Shown piece by piece: positions 12,560-24,480 of a DNA stretch of 64,000 nt. The notes beneath the pieces were generated by a model, which was not told the origin of the DNA, did no database searches, and saw only the letters and a list, made by a program, of their open reading frames with translations. Source of the stretch: Arsenophonus sp046530735 (GTDB lineage Bacteria > Pseudomonadota > Gammaproteobacteria > Enterobacterales > Enterobacteriaceae); contig JBHEQV010000001.1 of the NCBI GenBank assembly GCA_046530735.1, positions 62,001 to 126,000 of the forward strand. Direction: 5' to 3'. Within the stretch, counting starts at the first letter, position 1; each line of letters opens with the position of its first letter. A program made the position numbers and the translations under genes.

Positions 12560-13150
12560 CTATACAATAAAAATTATCATCTTTTTGATTACCATAAACT
12601 TAAACATGGCAACACAGACCTTTTTTTAATGAAAGCCAGAAACGATATTCCAAATTTATCTGAAACTGCTTAAAGCCATCGTTCAGCAGGAAAATCCGCC
12701 TATCGGAAAAAAGCCATGAATATCAATCAAGATAAAAAGACGTGTTGAATACCTATTATGGGCTGATGCAGGTCAATTCAACGGATATCTCAAAGGCTAA
12801 AATGGGGGTGAATCTACAATGATCAAGATTTATTCAATTAGTCGTGCTTCAACATTAAAATCGGCACGTAGATACTGGCTGATGGCATAACCTACATGAG
12901 TATTGGCGTTAACTTGGCCTGCCTTGAGTCGTATAATGCGAGTTTAATTTCTGCAATGAAAAGAAATGATTACGCTATGTTAAACAGTTTTATAAATCAA
13001 CATACTAGGCAGGGTGTTATAAGTTGTAACAACGAGGGAATCGTAACCGCGGTGAGTTTTATGTTGCTTATTTGACTGTACGCGTCATTCTGCAAATCAG
13101 CGGGATTGCAAGTTACAAGGCACTTCTAGATTTTCATAACAAGCGCCTCT
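12560..13150 (+). pseudogene. pilT: Decayed pilT, lytic transglycosylase of the pilus
   Basis: This is a VirB1/IagB-like soluble lytic transglycosylase that opens peptidoglycan for pilus assembly. Readable pieces are DIPNLSE, then LKAIVQQENPP (about 12640-12690), which corresponds to the helix with the catalytic Glu (family pattern L-x-AI-x-x-ESG). After it come a GLMQVNSTDISKAKMG piece (12760-12805), the diagnostic YGLMQ-x-N motif, and LADGIT...MSIGVNLA (12875-12925), fitting the L-x-D-x-x-x-NI-x-x-G-x-x-x-L helix. The pieces lie in different frames with stops between them. The GLMQVNS motif makes the family assignment firm even though the gene is dead. Confidence 0.65.
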
Positions 13151-13159
13151 TGTTATCTA

Positions 13160-13735
13160 CACTAGGAGTGTAATAGTAGTAACACTCACATGATTTTTAC
13201 TGAATTATCCACCTTTTGTAGGCCATGTTTGTGCATATCTGCACAAAAAAACAGGGCACAGTCTCTCATTTTTCTTGATTTTTAGTCTTATTTATCTATT
13301 TAGCTTTGGACAGCAAGTATTTACCGCGTTATTTTACATTAACCTTTAGTTTATAATGGGAGAAGTATCTGATATTTTTCTACTCCAGAACACCAGATTA
13401 ATCGCCCTGTGCCTCACCACATTAACGGTTTTAGTGTGTATAATACAAACGCCCCTTCTCTTACAAGCGAGATAGCTATGTATAATTTAGTTTAACGATG
13501 TGTATTTGATAGCCAAATTTGGGTATATAGTTTTTTTTCGACAGTACTTTGTGTTATCAGTGATCACCGTTTCAGGTGCTCTTTTTGCTAGGAAGCAAAT
13601 ATCTTCACTCTATGACGATGGTAAAAAATATTCACTATCGTTTAAAGTATTGTTTACGTCGTTTTATGTAGCGTGTTGGCATTCCCTTATATTGAGAAGA
13701 TGGGAAGTTATATTTAGGAGGTTCATCTTAAAATA
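13160..13735 (+). pseudogene. pilU: Probable decayed pilU, prepilin peptidase
   Basis: The slot between pilT and pilV belongs to pilU, an A24-family prepilin peptidase, in R64-type clusters. The sequence here contains several hydrophobic runs typical of a polytopic protein. The longest open piece, 13500-13736, reads VSGALFARKQISSLYDDGKK and then a further hydrophobic stretch. I cannot see the two catalytic Asp motifs (G-D and G-x-GD). The assignment rests on position and hydrophobicity only. Confidence 0.3.
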
Positions 13736-15070
13736 ATCGAAAAAAGTCAGAAATCCATCGCAGATCTATCTCATCGAAATCATAGATGCATTAGTGATTA
13801 TAGCAATAGGCCGCCTGCTGTTAAGTTCAAAAAATTCAAAAACATCTGAATAAGAAGGGAATGATCGGCGCCAGCCATATCAGTCAGTTTAATGAAATAT
13901 TAAAGTAGTATATTGATTTCTGGCCATAACAATAAATTACTCAATAAACCATTTCTCTATCGTATTATCCCATTGTTACTAATTAAAAAGGATTATTTAC
14001 AACAGGTGCTTTATCGCTAATAAAATAGTTTAGGTCAATATAAATGCCTAGCTTGGATAGTAAAACAGCATTAAAGGGCAACCCGAACTACAAGCACTAA
14101 CTTGTAAGCGTGCATGGGCGATAATTTCTTTTAGAAAAAAGTATTCACCTGGGATTGATGCCCAGATTACCGCTATGGGCGATGTTATATTAACAAAAAA
14201 CATTGCTATTAGAATTATACGGTGGCTTGAAAGAGTCATTTCACGTAATTTGCCCTCTGCTGCTGTCACGAGAATATTATCATTGGATCTTATCGTCGAA
14301 AATTTTTAGAAATAGTTTCCTACATAAAGCGACCATCTGTATACCGATTTCAGATAAAATATAAGTCTGAATTAAATTGAATGCACCTAGCTTTATCAAA
14401 GTGAGCAGTAAGAATTTTAATAATGTCAATACCGTTAACGCTAAAATGAGAATTATTCAGAATAATTAACGTAAACGGGATATAAAAAACTTAAAGCAGC
14501 TAGCTGATAATTCAGCATACCTGAAGGGCTGATTAATCAATTATACGACAGCGAATTCTACATAAACGATAATGATTAGATGCGCTCAATTAACAACAAA
14601 AGAATTCATAACGATGAGAAACTCTAAAAGCGGTACAGTCAGAGCAGATTTCTATCTGTTTAGCAGCTAATTTCACAGCTGAATGGAGCACGACAGAGAA
14701 TCTCAGTTTGAGTTAGAAACTCAAACGGGAGTTAAATTGGTCCACCGCACTCACGAATGGCACTTTACTTTCATACTAAAATGGGCACTAACAGGCTTAC
14801 CCCTTTCTTTTCTAGCTAAGTAGTCAGAAAAGAAAGAATAATCTATTTATATTAGCCTTATGCAATTGCGTCCGCATTGCTGTATTAGGAAAAACTAGCA
14901 GGAAATCGGTGAAAACTGCTGAAGTTTAAATCAGCTATGTTATGGGATAGACGATATTGATCGAGAGCTAACCAGTCCATATTAACTTATTGCTGGTGCA
15001 GTATGATACTCTAAAATATCAAAATCTGATACTACAAAGATAGGTGATTTGTCAAAAGTAGCATTAAAAG
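13736..15070 (+). pseudogene. pilV: Decayed pilV, minor pilin/tip adhesin
   Basis: PilV is the tip adhesin of type IVB thin pili and determines recipient or surface recognition. Readable pieces are EIIDALVIIAIGRLLL (13780-13830), the hydrophobic prepilin-like N terminus; LGQYKCLAWIVK (14033-14066); and LGIDAQITAMGDV (14150-14190) followed by NIAI. This order matches the conserved N-terminal domain of PilV, in which GQ-x-Y-x-LG-V-K precedes IGAQI-x-x-x-GG-V-G and an N-x-x-AIGAYGGW segment. The 14048-14269 minus-strand open frame is its shadow. I saw no shufflon-type segments or recombination sites behind it. Confidence 0.5.
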
Positions 15071-18000
15071 GCTCGTATAGCATTAATTTTTAATTTTTAG
15101 AAAAATAGAATCGAAACTCAGCTTACCATAAAAGCTAAACTAATTTTATCCGTGATCAACCTATATCAATTTATCTATTGAAATTTAGCTTTCTGGAGAT
15201 TTTTAGCAAAAATGTTGTTTCTTTGCTCTCTAGCTTAGATATACGGAAAAAGCAGCTATAGATAATTTTAACTCAGTCATAATATCAGTGCATAACGATA
15301 TTCTGGATTTAGAGCTATCACATCCTAGCCACTTATAAAACAGCCAAAAAAAGTGAAACTTTAAGCGCTGCATAATTAGGTGAATCAAGAAATTACGCTT
15401 TACCTATTTTTCACCATTGATGTTAAATGGGAAAAATTTTTAATTAATCACTTTGAGCTACCATCTAACTTACGTACGTAAGTAGCGGTAATGTGTTTGA
15501 GTCCAGGCTTAAAACGATTATTCAATCTGACAAGTTAGTACCAGGTCCAAAGATAGTTATCGATGGAAATTTTCTACTGCTTGCACCCTTTGTAGTATAG
15601 TAACGATACAAGACATAGCAGTGAAGATATTAATAAATAAATATTTCTCCATAATTTCATATTGATTAACATCATAAATATTCTCAATAAATAAATATGA
15701 TAAAATGATCTAATAATAAAGATTTTATGAAAAAAAATAATCATAACGCTAGAATGGCTATTCCTTGCTATCAATCTTCCTCTTTTACTGATAAAAATGA
15801 ATCAAATATTCCTGTCTACTAGTTGTGCTATGCATTTATGGAATTGCATTCACAATAATTTAAACAAATACAATTGACGAAATTGGTAGTTTTTTATTGA
15901 GTATATTTAGCAAATATCGTTTTAATTCGTGCAAAACGTTTATTAAACAGCGTGATTTTCTAGGCAACTATCCAATAGCAAATCCGTCCCCTCATCAGTA
16001 ATATGATGAAATCATTTACTAAAATTAAAGAATAAAATAATGAGTAAATATTCTATAGATGTAACTTTCCATAGAAAAATTATTAAAAGTCACTTTGCAT
16101 GTAAACATTTCATAGACTTCAAAATAAAATACCGAGTATTAATTTTATTAAATAGAATTTTTCTCATCCTTAAAATGAGCACATTTCATAGATATTTTTT
16201 TGCTATGTATCAGTATCTTTAAAAACTTAAATTAAATAAAATCAATGCCTTATATTTTCTAATATTTTTTATCTTTTAATGCTTTTGTTCATAATTTGTG
16301 AGTCAGGTAACGGTATCCTCTCCAGTGGCTGGGATGACAAGTTTTCTGAATATATTAACAATAATCTGCATAGTGTAATTGGAAATTACCAAGATAAATA
16401 GCGACAAGATATTCTCTTTTCTATCCTTTTGATAAAAAACTATTGTTTTTAATCTCTAGTTTACTTATACGACAATCCAGTCCAGTGCATTAATTCTAAT
16501 TTTTCTGTTCATTAAATCAAACAAGCTGCCGCACATAGTCTGTGCAAACCATTTATCTCCTCTTTTGTAATTTTAATTCCATTTCGGAGAATGAAATAAT
16601 TTTATTGAGCGATATCTTTAAGTATGGCGTTGATTAAATTATCCATGCAAGCGAGAATCTTAGCAATTAATACACTATGTAACAATAGCATTAATATCTG
16701 AAACCGACGATAATTAGAACCCATATTATATTTAAGTTGAGTAATAAAGTTTCTTATCATGTTTAAGTTCTTTTGTGTGTTATATACCTAACGCCGTGAT
16801 AATTTCTATCTGCTAACTTAGCTGATCAAAAGCAACTTGTTGCTTTTCATTATCCGATAAAACAGTCTTTCATGTTTTTCAGAATCATAATATAGTGTCT
16901 TGGTGGAAACACAGAGTTATACTCTAGCATTAAGATTAGTAGCAAAGTAATAATAAAAGGAATTTCCAGTTTTTTATCTACACAATATAGCTATCCGTTA
17001 ATTGCTCTTGCAGTTTCAAAATTTAACTCAAATATTTGCTTTTAATTTTACAATATTCTTTTGATGAAAATTCTTGCCTACTCACCAAGAAAAAATCAAT
17101 TTCTGAAAAAAAAGAAGGAGAGCTGTATAACATAGCAAAATTAATATCCACATATGGCTGTGGCGCGTTTCCTTATTATCTTTTGATTTAAAACTAATAC
17201 TTTTCATCCTAGACACTTTAGAAACATGTAAACAATCTATAAACGTTTACCTTTTGTGCTGACAGGTATTACGGCGATAACGTTCTATTGCTACGTCCAC
17301 ACTAACTAAAGTTAGTGATTACTAATACCACTGCTTAAGGCTAGAGCTATACTACATGCTTTTAACGAATTTGAAATAGTTTTTCATGCTATTTTTCTTA
17401 TCTATCTCAGAAAAATCACCTAAGTTATACAACTTGAATTAAATAAGATTTTTTACCAGTTATTCAGTTTTTAATTAATCTTTTCTTTATTGCGTAGTAG
17501 CAGCAAACTGCATGCTTTTCAAGCATGCTTCATAAAAAATACTTTTCACTCAGTGCGATCCTATCTTGCATTTGCTTTAATGATCAATTCTATTAAGATA
17601 GACAAGTTAAGCAAGTTAATATCTTGACTTCCTTCGAACTTAATTGTTCCATCGAACATGGTTATTTGTAGTTTCGGTAGCTATAGCTTATTACCATTAA
17701 ACAATCTTACGCTTTGGAAATTGATAAATCTGATGAGTAGCTTAAGCACCGTTGTCAGCTATCTAGATATTATCTGGTAAAATTTACTCGATCTCTCTCT
17801 GAGTACTTTTGATATTTTCGCCATAAAATTTTTATGGGAAAGTTAACAATACTGTTTGCTAAGAAACATAAAAAATCTTTTGCTCTATCTTTATGTTCAG
17901 CATTAATGTATTTAATCATCTCAAAGCTTCTCATGGTGGCTCTTTTGAATACAGGTAGTACAACAAGACAACATTTAAATATTGAATTGTATTATTTCTT

Positions 18001-18900
18001 TTTAAATAAACCTTTTTGCACAGAAAATCTGTCTATCGGTATGGCTCGCCAGCACTAATCGAATTCCTCAAAAGCTCATTTCAAATAGTTAAAGTTCAAT
18101 ACGCAATTATTTGCGCAGAGGAATACTATTAGTATAACAAGGCCTTAAGCAATAACAAGATTGATTGGGTTGAATGAGTAGTAATATAGATTTAAACAAA
18201 TCCCTTCTGTTCTAGCTAACTGTAGTTAATAAACCCGTTTAAATATCTTTTCTTGATCGTATTTCTATCGTCAGATCTGGTCATAAAGGCCTTGAATATC
18301 TCCGGCGTTCAATTTTTGAGCAGTATTGAACTTTCAAATATCCAGTACCTCTATTGTATAGAAATAAAATCAAAGCGGATTTCTGTAAATCAGTAAGTAG
18401 AACAGCGACATAATATTCAACTGTAATGCGTATATCTGAAAATCTTGCTTCATCAACGTGTTGCATTCTTCGCTATAAATTTCCCATAACATAATATCCT
18501 TACCGGTATAACCTAACAGACAGTTAGCACACCAATCGCCATTAAGATAAGGTTTTTATAAATTCTTATCTTTTCGTACCCCACTACACCAAGGATAGAA
18601 ATGACTGCTAATACACTGCTACCGTTACTAGCAAAAGGCGTTTTTTAAATTAAAATTTATTACCTATTTCTCGTTTAATATCAGTACTCTTTATGCCGAT
18701 AGCAGTTAAGGTAAACGATCAGTATTGAATAAATAATACTCATAATTAAAACTGATTCATTAAGTTGATAGCACGTATCAGATAAAGAGCGTCGTTTCAC
18801 TAACACCATAGACAGTGCAATTTGTATATTTTCAATATTATTCATAGAGAGTTTTATTTATTTAGTTTCTAAAGATGTAAACAGTTATTAATAAATATTA
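15071..18900. other. Decayed sequence, no gene recognised
   Basis: This is about 3.8 kb behind pilV without an assignable gene on either strand. Short frames at 16040-16222, 17834-18058 and 18281-18466 (minus) have no recognisable domain, and the first two look like AT-rich noise. The minus-strand frame at 18281-18466 has a more balanced composition (MQHVDEARFSDIRITVEYYV) and may be a piece of a real gene, but I cannot name it. Conjugation or recombinase genes would be expected here in an integrative element; none could be confirmed. Confidence 0.5.
17510..17528. repeat. Perfect 8-bp inverted repeat
   Basis: GCATGCTT, a three-base loop TTC, then AAGCATGC, followed shortly by an A-rich run. 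It is terminator-like for the minus strand only if the T tract upstream at 17460-17490 counts. It is isolated in non-coding sequence. Confidence 0.35.
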
Positions 18901-18911
18901 ATAAGCAGCAC

Positions 18912-18957
18912 ACGCTGCCGTACTTGGGGTGGCAGCGTTATAATCAATTTTTTTTTA
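18912..18957 (+). terminator. Rho-independent terminator
   Basis: ACGCTGCC pairs with GGCAGCGT across an 11-base loop, and a run of nine T follows within ten bases. The stem is strikingly GC-rich for this region, which argues that it is a genuine, recently functional terminator on the + strand that has escaped mutation while the gene before it has become unreadable. Confidence 0.6.
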
Positions 18958-19047
18958 CTGTCATCACTTGAACTTGTGAATTATCATTGCAAATATTCGT
19001 GTTAGTTAACAACTAAACACACTTTTGGTATAATTATCAGGTTATGT

Positions 19048-20090
19048 TAGCAAAACAAAGGTTTTGTTATTTTTCTTGCAGAGTGATTTGTAGTTAAATC
19101 TCTGTATTTCACTATTATGGTTTCAAATAATCTTATACAATCTAGATATTCGGTAAATAAAACAACTCTGCACTATGAAATCTACTCAACCATCTTTTTA
19201 ATCGTTTGACATAACTGTTCACATTTTAAATTTGAAATTCCTTACGAATAACTCTCTGATTGCCCATTTTTTATTAGTTAACAGTGACTAATTTCATGCT
19301 TACTGGCAAAGGTTTTTCGTACTATTTATCTGCATCCAAGAGAAAAAGATGAACTCTTATCGATGATCGGCTTAAAAAATATCAACATACTCTAAATTAA
19401 ATTTTTCAATAATCTTATCGCTCACATGAACCTCCTGTTGATTTTTGGCAATTAAGATTGTAATTTGTTTTTCTTTTTATCTCCTCTCCCCTCTCTCGCA
19501 CGTTTTCTAGCTTTGCTATATATTAGATATAATAATTCTCTTTAAAGGATTTATAGAAAATATTTCATTAACTTCAAAAATACCACTTAGCATATTTAAG
19601 TTAGTTGTCATTACTGAAGAAAGAAAACAATGATGACAATCTAAACGCTGTTTTAAAAATTAATGCCTGTTTATTTCTCTTGACTCTAGTAAAGTCAAAC
19701 CATTCAACATACATTGCAAATAGCTAAAGCATTTATACTTGTAATGTAGTCTTACCATAGGACTTTTAGTAAGATTCTTAAATATTTTCCTAGAAAATTC
19801 GGAGATTTTCAATAATATCGCTGTAACCATAATGAATCTCCTCAGAGGAGAACATGTTCACTGTAACAATATGAACAGAATAAAGTAGAGTAAGTTCTTT
19901 CAATTCATAAATCGAAATATACAAGAGATTCTTATCGAGTTAACTAATAAGATGTAACTTTATAGTGGTAGGGAAGTAAGAAAAGAGTTTCTTTGATCTG
20001 TATTATTCTTTGATTTTTCATACCAATCTCTATAGTAAAAATCCTTCATGCAGTATAAGAGTTTTCTATCAATAATCTTTGCTAAGATAA
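19048..20090 (-). mobile_element. Dead IS1595-family element (near full length)
   Basis: Read on the minus strand, it carries the remains of an ISXO2-like DDE transposase. The C-terminal pattern is clear at about 19160-19250 (NVNSYVKRLKRWLSRFHS), corresponding to the family motif YHIQNVN-x-Y-x-x-RLK-x-W-x-x-RFHG. It aligns end to end with the copies at 50118-51136 and 56857-57745. The ends carry a partly conserved inverted repeat around CAAAGGTT, with TTTTGT or TTTTTAC next to it. Stops and frameshifts throughout mean no transposase can be made. Confidence 0.65.
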
Positions 20091-20338
20091 ACAATTATCA
20101 ATATCTCGTCCTCTCTTATCTATAAAATATAAATTCAATAGCACTAAGACTTTACCATAGAATTTTGATAAGGGTACTTCATATAAGACTTGATAATGAT
20201 AACTTCCGTCATACGTTTTAATTTCTTTGCAGATATGCTCAAATAAACACGATGTGCATTACGCATCTATAATGGTTAACTCTTGAATAGTAAAAGAGCT
20301 CAATAATCATTTGTTTATCCTGATTTTGCTGGAAAATA

Positions 20339-21738
20339 GAGTTATGCTTATTTTTGGTGTATGAGGTTTTAGAGATAGTGTAGCATATCCTGCTGATTGA
20401 TTTCGTAAATAATTACAACAACAGAGAGATAACATGTTATAAAAAGTCTACTCTATAGAGGTATCCGCAAAATTAGATATTACCTGTGATCCATTACATG
20501 AATTTATTCGTAATAATGGCATATAGCTGATAGCTTCGTTGTTGAGGTAGCTCGAAGCTATGTTACGATAACATGCTCAACCCTACCTTATCAACGGGGT
20601 GTCATAATGCCTTCATCTGTAATAGTTATATAGCACACCAAATCATACAGACTGATATTGGCGATGTTGCGACTAAAGTGCCTAATGTTAAAAGAAGCAT
20701 CACAGCGACAAAAGAGTATGCTTCAAGAGCTCATTGCTACTGCTTTATCTGAAGCATGCAAAAATCTTGAAGAGCTTTCTATCATGGTTGGTATCTGTGA
20801 GGTATAGATATCGGTGATTTTTATGAAGTTCTAAGTTTTCTCAGTAAGAAGCACATGATATCTCTGCCAGTACCATCCAAAAAACTGAAATAGCAATAGC
20901 TTGAAGAGCATAGGAAATAGGTGTCTGTGTGATTTAAGTGATATATCTATGTTTATTCATAGGGTGGATGAGTATTATCCCGTTCTGTTAGAGACGCTGA
21001 TTACCTTTGGCCTAGTAGTTATTATTAGCGTCATTCCTCATGGACGTAAGGAGCTAGCTACAGTAGAAATGCTTATCAAGAGTTAGAATAAACTGAGCTT
21101 AACTTCTGGAGAAGACCACGTAAACGATGTGTCTTAATCATATTTCCTGTGCTTGCTATTGGGAAGATTGTCCTCTTTGTTTTTAGAAAGTAACAGCAAA
21201 TATCTTCCCAGATATGTAGTAGAAATTCTGCTGGTATATAAAATAGCTGATATAGTAGCTTTACTAAATAAAAGCATGAAACCGAAAGTTTTAAAGGTGA
21301 GCAAACTGTACGCCATGAGCTAACAGAGAGCCTTAATGCCTCTGATAAAGCCTTTGATACTTTATTGAAAAGATCTTCAGGTTATCCTGAAATAATGAGG
21401 AAGCTGATGAAAAATCGAGAAGAAACTACTGGTATTCTACGATTTCATGTTAGCGCACCCAGGAAGTCAATAAAACCGACGGATCTGATTGAACTAGCTT
21501 TTACGGCATTGTGGGGATACACGAAGTTGACATGCGAAACACTGTTGGTTCAAGAAAAGTAATCTTTGCAATACTATTTAAATTGCTTCTGTTTGCTCAG
21601 AAAATTGGATTGGTTAATGGAAAAGTAAAGTTTTCCTTACTAGTAAACAATATTCAATTTAAGAATGAAGAATAAGATTCACGAAATATCAGAGTGGAAT
21701 ATAGTCTGAGTACTATACGTAGAGATTTATTGATAACT
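20339..21738 (+). mobile_element. Dead IS256-family element, full length
   Basis: The transposase is of the mutator (IS256) type with the characteristic layout. Recognisable pieces are GRKELATVEMLIKS (21045-21085; family: GRKELV-x-x-x-x-GYRES) and the C-terminal part 21365-21562, in which YPEIMRKLMKNREETTGIL fits YPKAM-x-x-L-x-KDRE-x-LLAFYDFP and LIELAFTAL fits NPIESAFAT. The ends are imperfect inverted repeats: left GAGTTATGCTTATTTTTGG, right (reverse complement) starting AGTTATCAATAAATC. At about 1.4 kb the copy is full length but has many stops. It is one of at least nine copies in the window. Confidence 0.8.
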
Positions 21739-23155
21739 AACAATATATTTACTCATGAAACTTTAAAGTGATGAAATCATGCGTTTAACAGGATTTTTAT
21801 AAAAACAGTAAATCATTCAAGTACATTAATTAAATATTAAAAATAAAGAATAAGAATCGGATAAAATATTGATGTATTTAATCGTGTTTTACGCTTTTTT
21901 AATAGTTTGCTTCTTTAGATATGCATCATTCTACATTCTGACATTCTTTACGGTTGCCAGATGAATAATAGGGTTTCTTTACTGTTATCTGCTTTTCCTT
22001 CTCTGCTGCTTCCGGTAGAGATAAATGAAATTGTCCCTTAGTGATAAAGGCACTTCATAAAATGGTTTTAATGCTTCATAAAATCATGTTGTAGACATAT
22101 ATCTGAAAACAAGTAACATTATAATTATTTTTCTGCTTATGGTGTGTACTATTCATCAGCTTTCTTTATTCAAAGCATAATTCTACTGTATAGCAGATTG
22201 TAGAAGAATTCCACCTTAGCTTTTTAGTCAGAATTAAGTACATCATGGGTTTATAGTTAAAAACCCTGGCATAGTACGTTTCTTTTATCGACGCGGCAGT
22301 GCGTCCTAGTTTAAAATAAGATTCAGTATCTAGTGATTTAAATACTTCAATAGGCGTTTACAACCTTTTCTTTATAAGTTTTGGATGTATTACTGAGTTA
22401 GAATATTAAATCATTATAAAATTCTTTATAAGAAAAATAAAGAATTCTACACTTTATTAATCATAAAGTGTGATTATGTGTTGCTTGTTTCGACTCTCTT
22501 CAAGTTTTATAGCTACATTCCAGATTTATGGTTAGTATCAAGTATTTCCTAAATAGGAAATCCATTGTCCGTATAATTGACCTAACAAGCCAATTGGCTC
22601 ATTAGGTGCTGTTGTGTCCTCTTATCGAAACTAGCTTTTTGTGAATATGTCATTGGACACTACTTTAAAAATTAATAAATTCTATTCATATTCTACTGTA
22701 AGCATCCTTGGTATAGCTTAACTATAAGCAGATAACTCTTGTCAAAGAAATAATTATTTTTTATTTACTTAAAATTCTATATAAAAATAATATCGTACAT
22801 ATAAAATAGCTATAATTAACGTGAATATTAAAATAGAGCATTAATAAGAATATTAAAAAAAACACACTATCCACCCATCACAGCTATTAATAGCTACTCT
22901 ATATATACTAACTAAAATTGATAAAATTTGCATGAATTATAAATTTTATATATTTATATAACAATATTCGTGTGATAAATATCGCTATAAAAATATGTAA
23001 CTATGACAAAAACAAAAGATACTTTAATCTTATACAGATAAATTCAAATCTTATAAAAAGATGAAAAACAAAAAATTGACATAACATTAAATAATTATAT
23101 AAAAAATACCTTAAAGTAATCTTATCATTTATAAACTAAGCTATATCCATAAGGA
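21739..23155. other. AT-rich non-coding stretch
   Basis: No gene relic recognised. 22740-23110 is extremely AT-rich, with long A/T runs and no protein-like frame. Confidence 0.6.
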
Positions 23156-23189
23156 TAAATAGTACAGTCTAAATCAGGTGTTTTGATAT

Positions 23190-24290
23190 CAACTGGTAAT
23201 TTACCTCTCAGTGAATTCATTAACCACTTATTAGGGGTAAGAAAATGGTTCTTAGCCCACTACGAATATTGGCTTCTAAGTTATTTGTATTATTATCAGT
23301 CGCATCAAAACCTGTAATCCCATAAATGGCAATATTGATCTTTTACGTCTTGTAAATAAGCAATACCATAAGGATTATTGGTAGCTATAACGATTGTTGG
23401 GATCGCATTACGATTTGCAACATTGAGTATACGTTGAGCATTTATAGGTGATTTTTTTTAGATTATAAGTAGTTAAAATAATAAGATCCGAATGTTGAAT
23501 TTCGGCGATTAATTAATTTTTAGATCTATCATCCGCCATCATTGTAACCACATTATCTCGGGTAGTAAATATTAATTTTTTAATTCATTAGCAATAGCAA
23601 GTAAATGTTTTTTAATTAATTAATTACGTGCTTTTTAATCTGGAAGATAACAATCTTATTATTATATTTCAACTGGAACGGTAGTATAGGTTACTGTTTT
23701 TTATTAAAGTGATCGCACTGTCGGGTCTGCCAACATATTTTCAATATCTTTATCTATTTTTTCTGCAACAACTTCTTGTGCTTTCTCGACAGGCTTATCT
23801 GTCGCCGAAATTTTATTTTTTAGCTTACTAAATACAATCCGATACGCTGATTCGTCAATGCGACGATTTAATTCAGGATTTCTTTCCACTTCAGTTTTTA
23901 AATCAACATTAATAAATAGTAGTAAGTTGCTGCGTACCTGTTGTAGCGCATTAATTAGATTTACGGTTTGTGGTGAGTCAATTAAATTATCTCTAAATAA
24001 GATTATTGAACCTAAATGATACTGGTGAATAATATTAGCAATTTCTGGATTAAGTTTGGTCATCGCCATAGCATTTTTTTAGCGTCAATCCCCAATGACG
24101 AAAATTTAAAATTAACATCTGCCATAGTTTTTCTTCAAAACGCATGTGACAACAGCTAGTTGTTTAGCTTCATTTTCTGCTGATTACCATAATTCAGTTA
24201 ATTGTTGATAAGTAATTACTTTCGTAGAACAAAAAAACTTAACATACATAATAATAAAGCTATTTTATTCATTTTTGTTTCCTATATTAA
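23190..24290 (-). pseudogene. Broken GH3-family beta-N-acetylhexosaminidase-like gene
   Basis: Glycoside hydrolase family 3 enzymes of this kind remove N-acetylglucosamine from wall-derived sugars. On the minus strand a signal peptide (MNKIALLLCMLSFF, near 24270) is followed by damaged sequence. Then comes an open part (23704-24069) reading MTKLNPEIANIIHQYHLGSI and ILFRDNLIDS, the classic N-terminal barrel strand of the family. This runs on to LLLFINVD (family: LFI-x-VDQEGG) and jumps straight to ELNRRIDESAYRIVFSKLK, the end of the catalytic domain. So about 200 residues with the K-H-F-x-G-x-G and SH catalytic motifs are deleted in frame. The C-terminal domain follows as relics (SDLIILTTYN, 23440-23490; NPYGIAYLQDV, 23350-23390). 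It is dead; the 121-codon open frame is only a scar. Confidence 0.75.
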
Positions 24291-24480
24291 TCCGTTAGTC
24301 AATTGTTGAACTAGGCAATCTTAAGGTTTTGTGTAAAAACCACTGATACTAATATACTTTTCAATCATTATATATCCATAACAAAAAAATTTCACACTAT
24401 TAATAATAATTAAAATTATTTATTCGCTAAAATCACTAATCTATTTAGTAGACTTAACGATATGATTAATTAAACTCTTT

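Noticed and set aside
14048..14269. 73-codon minus-strand open frame
   Set aside because: It is antisense to the PilV-like segment LGIDAQITAMGDV and has no family features of its own.
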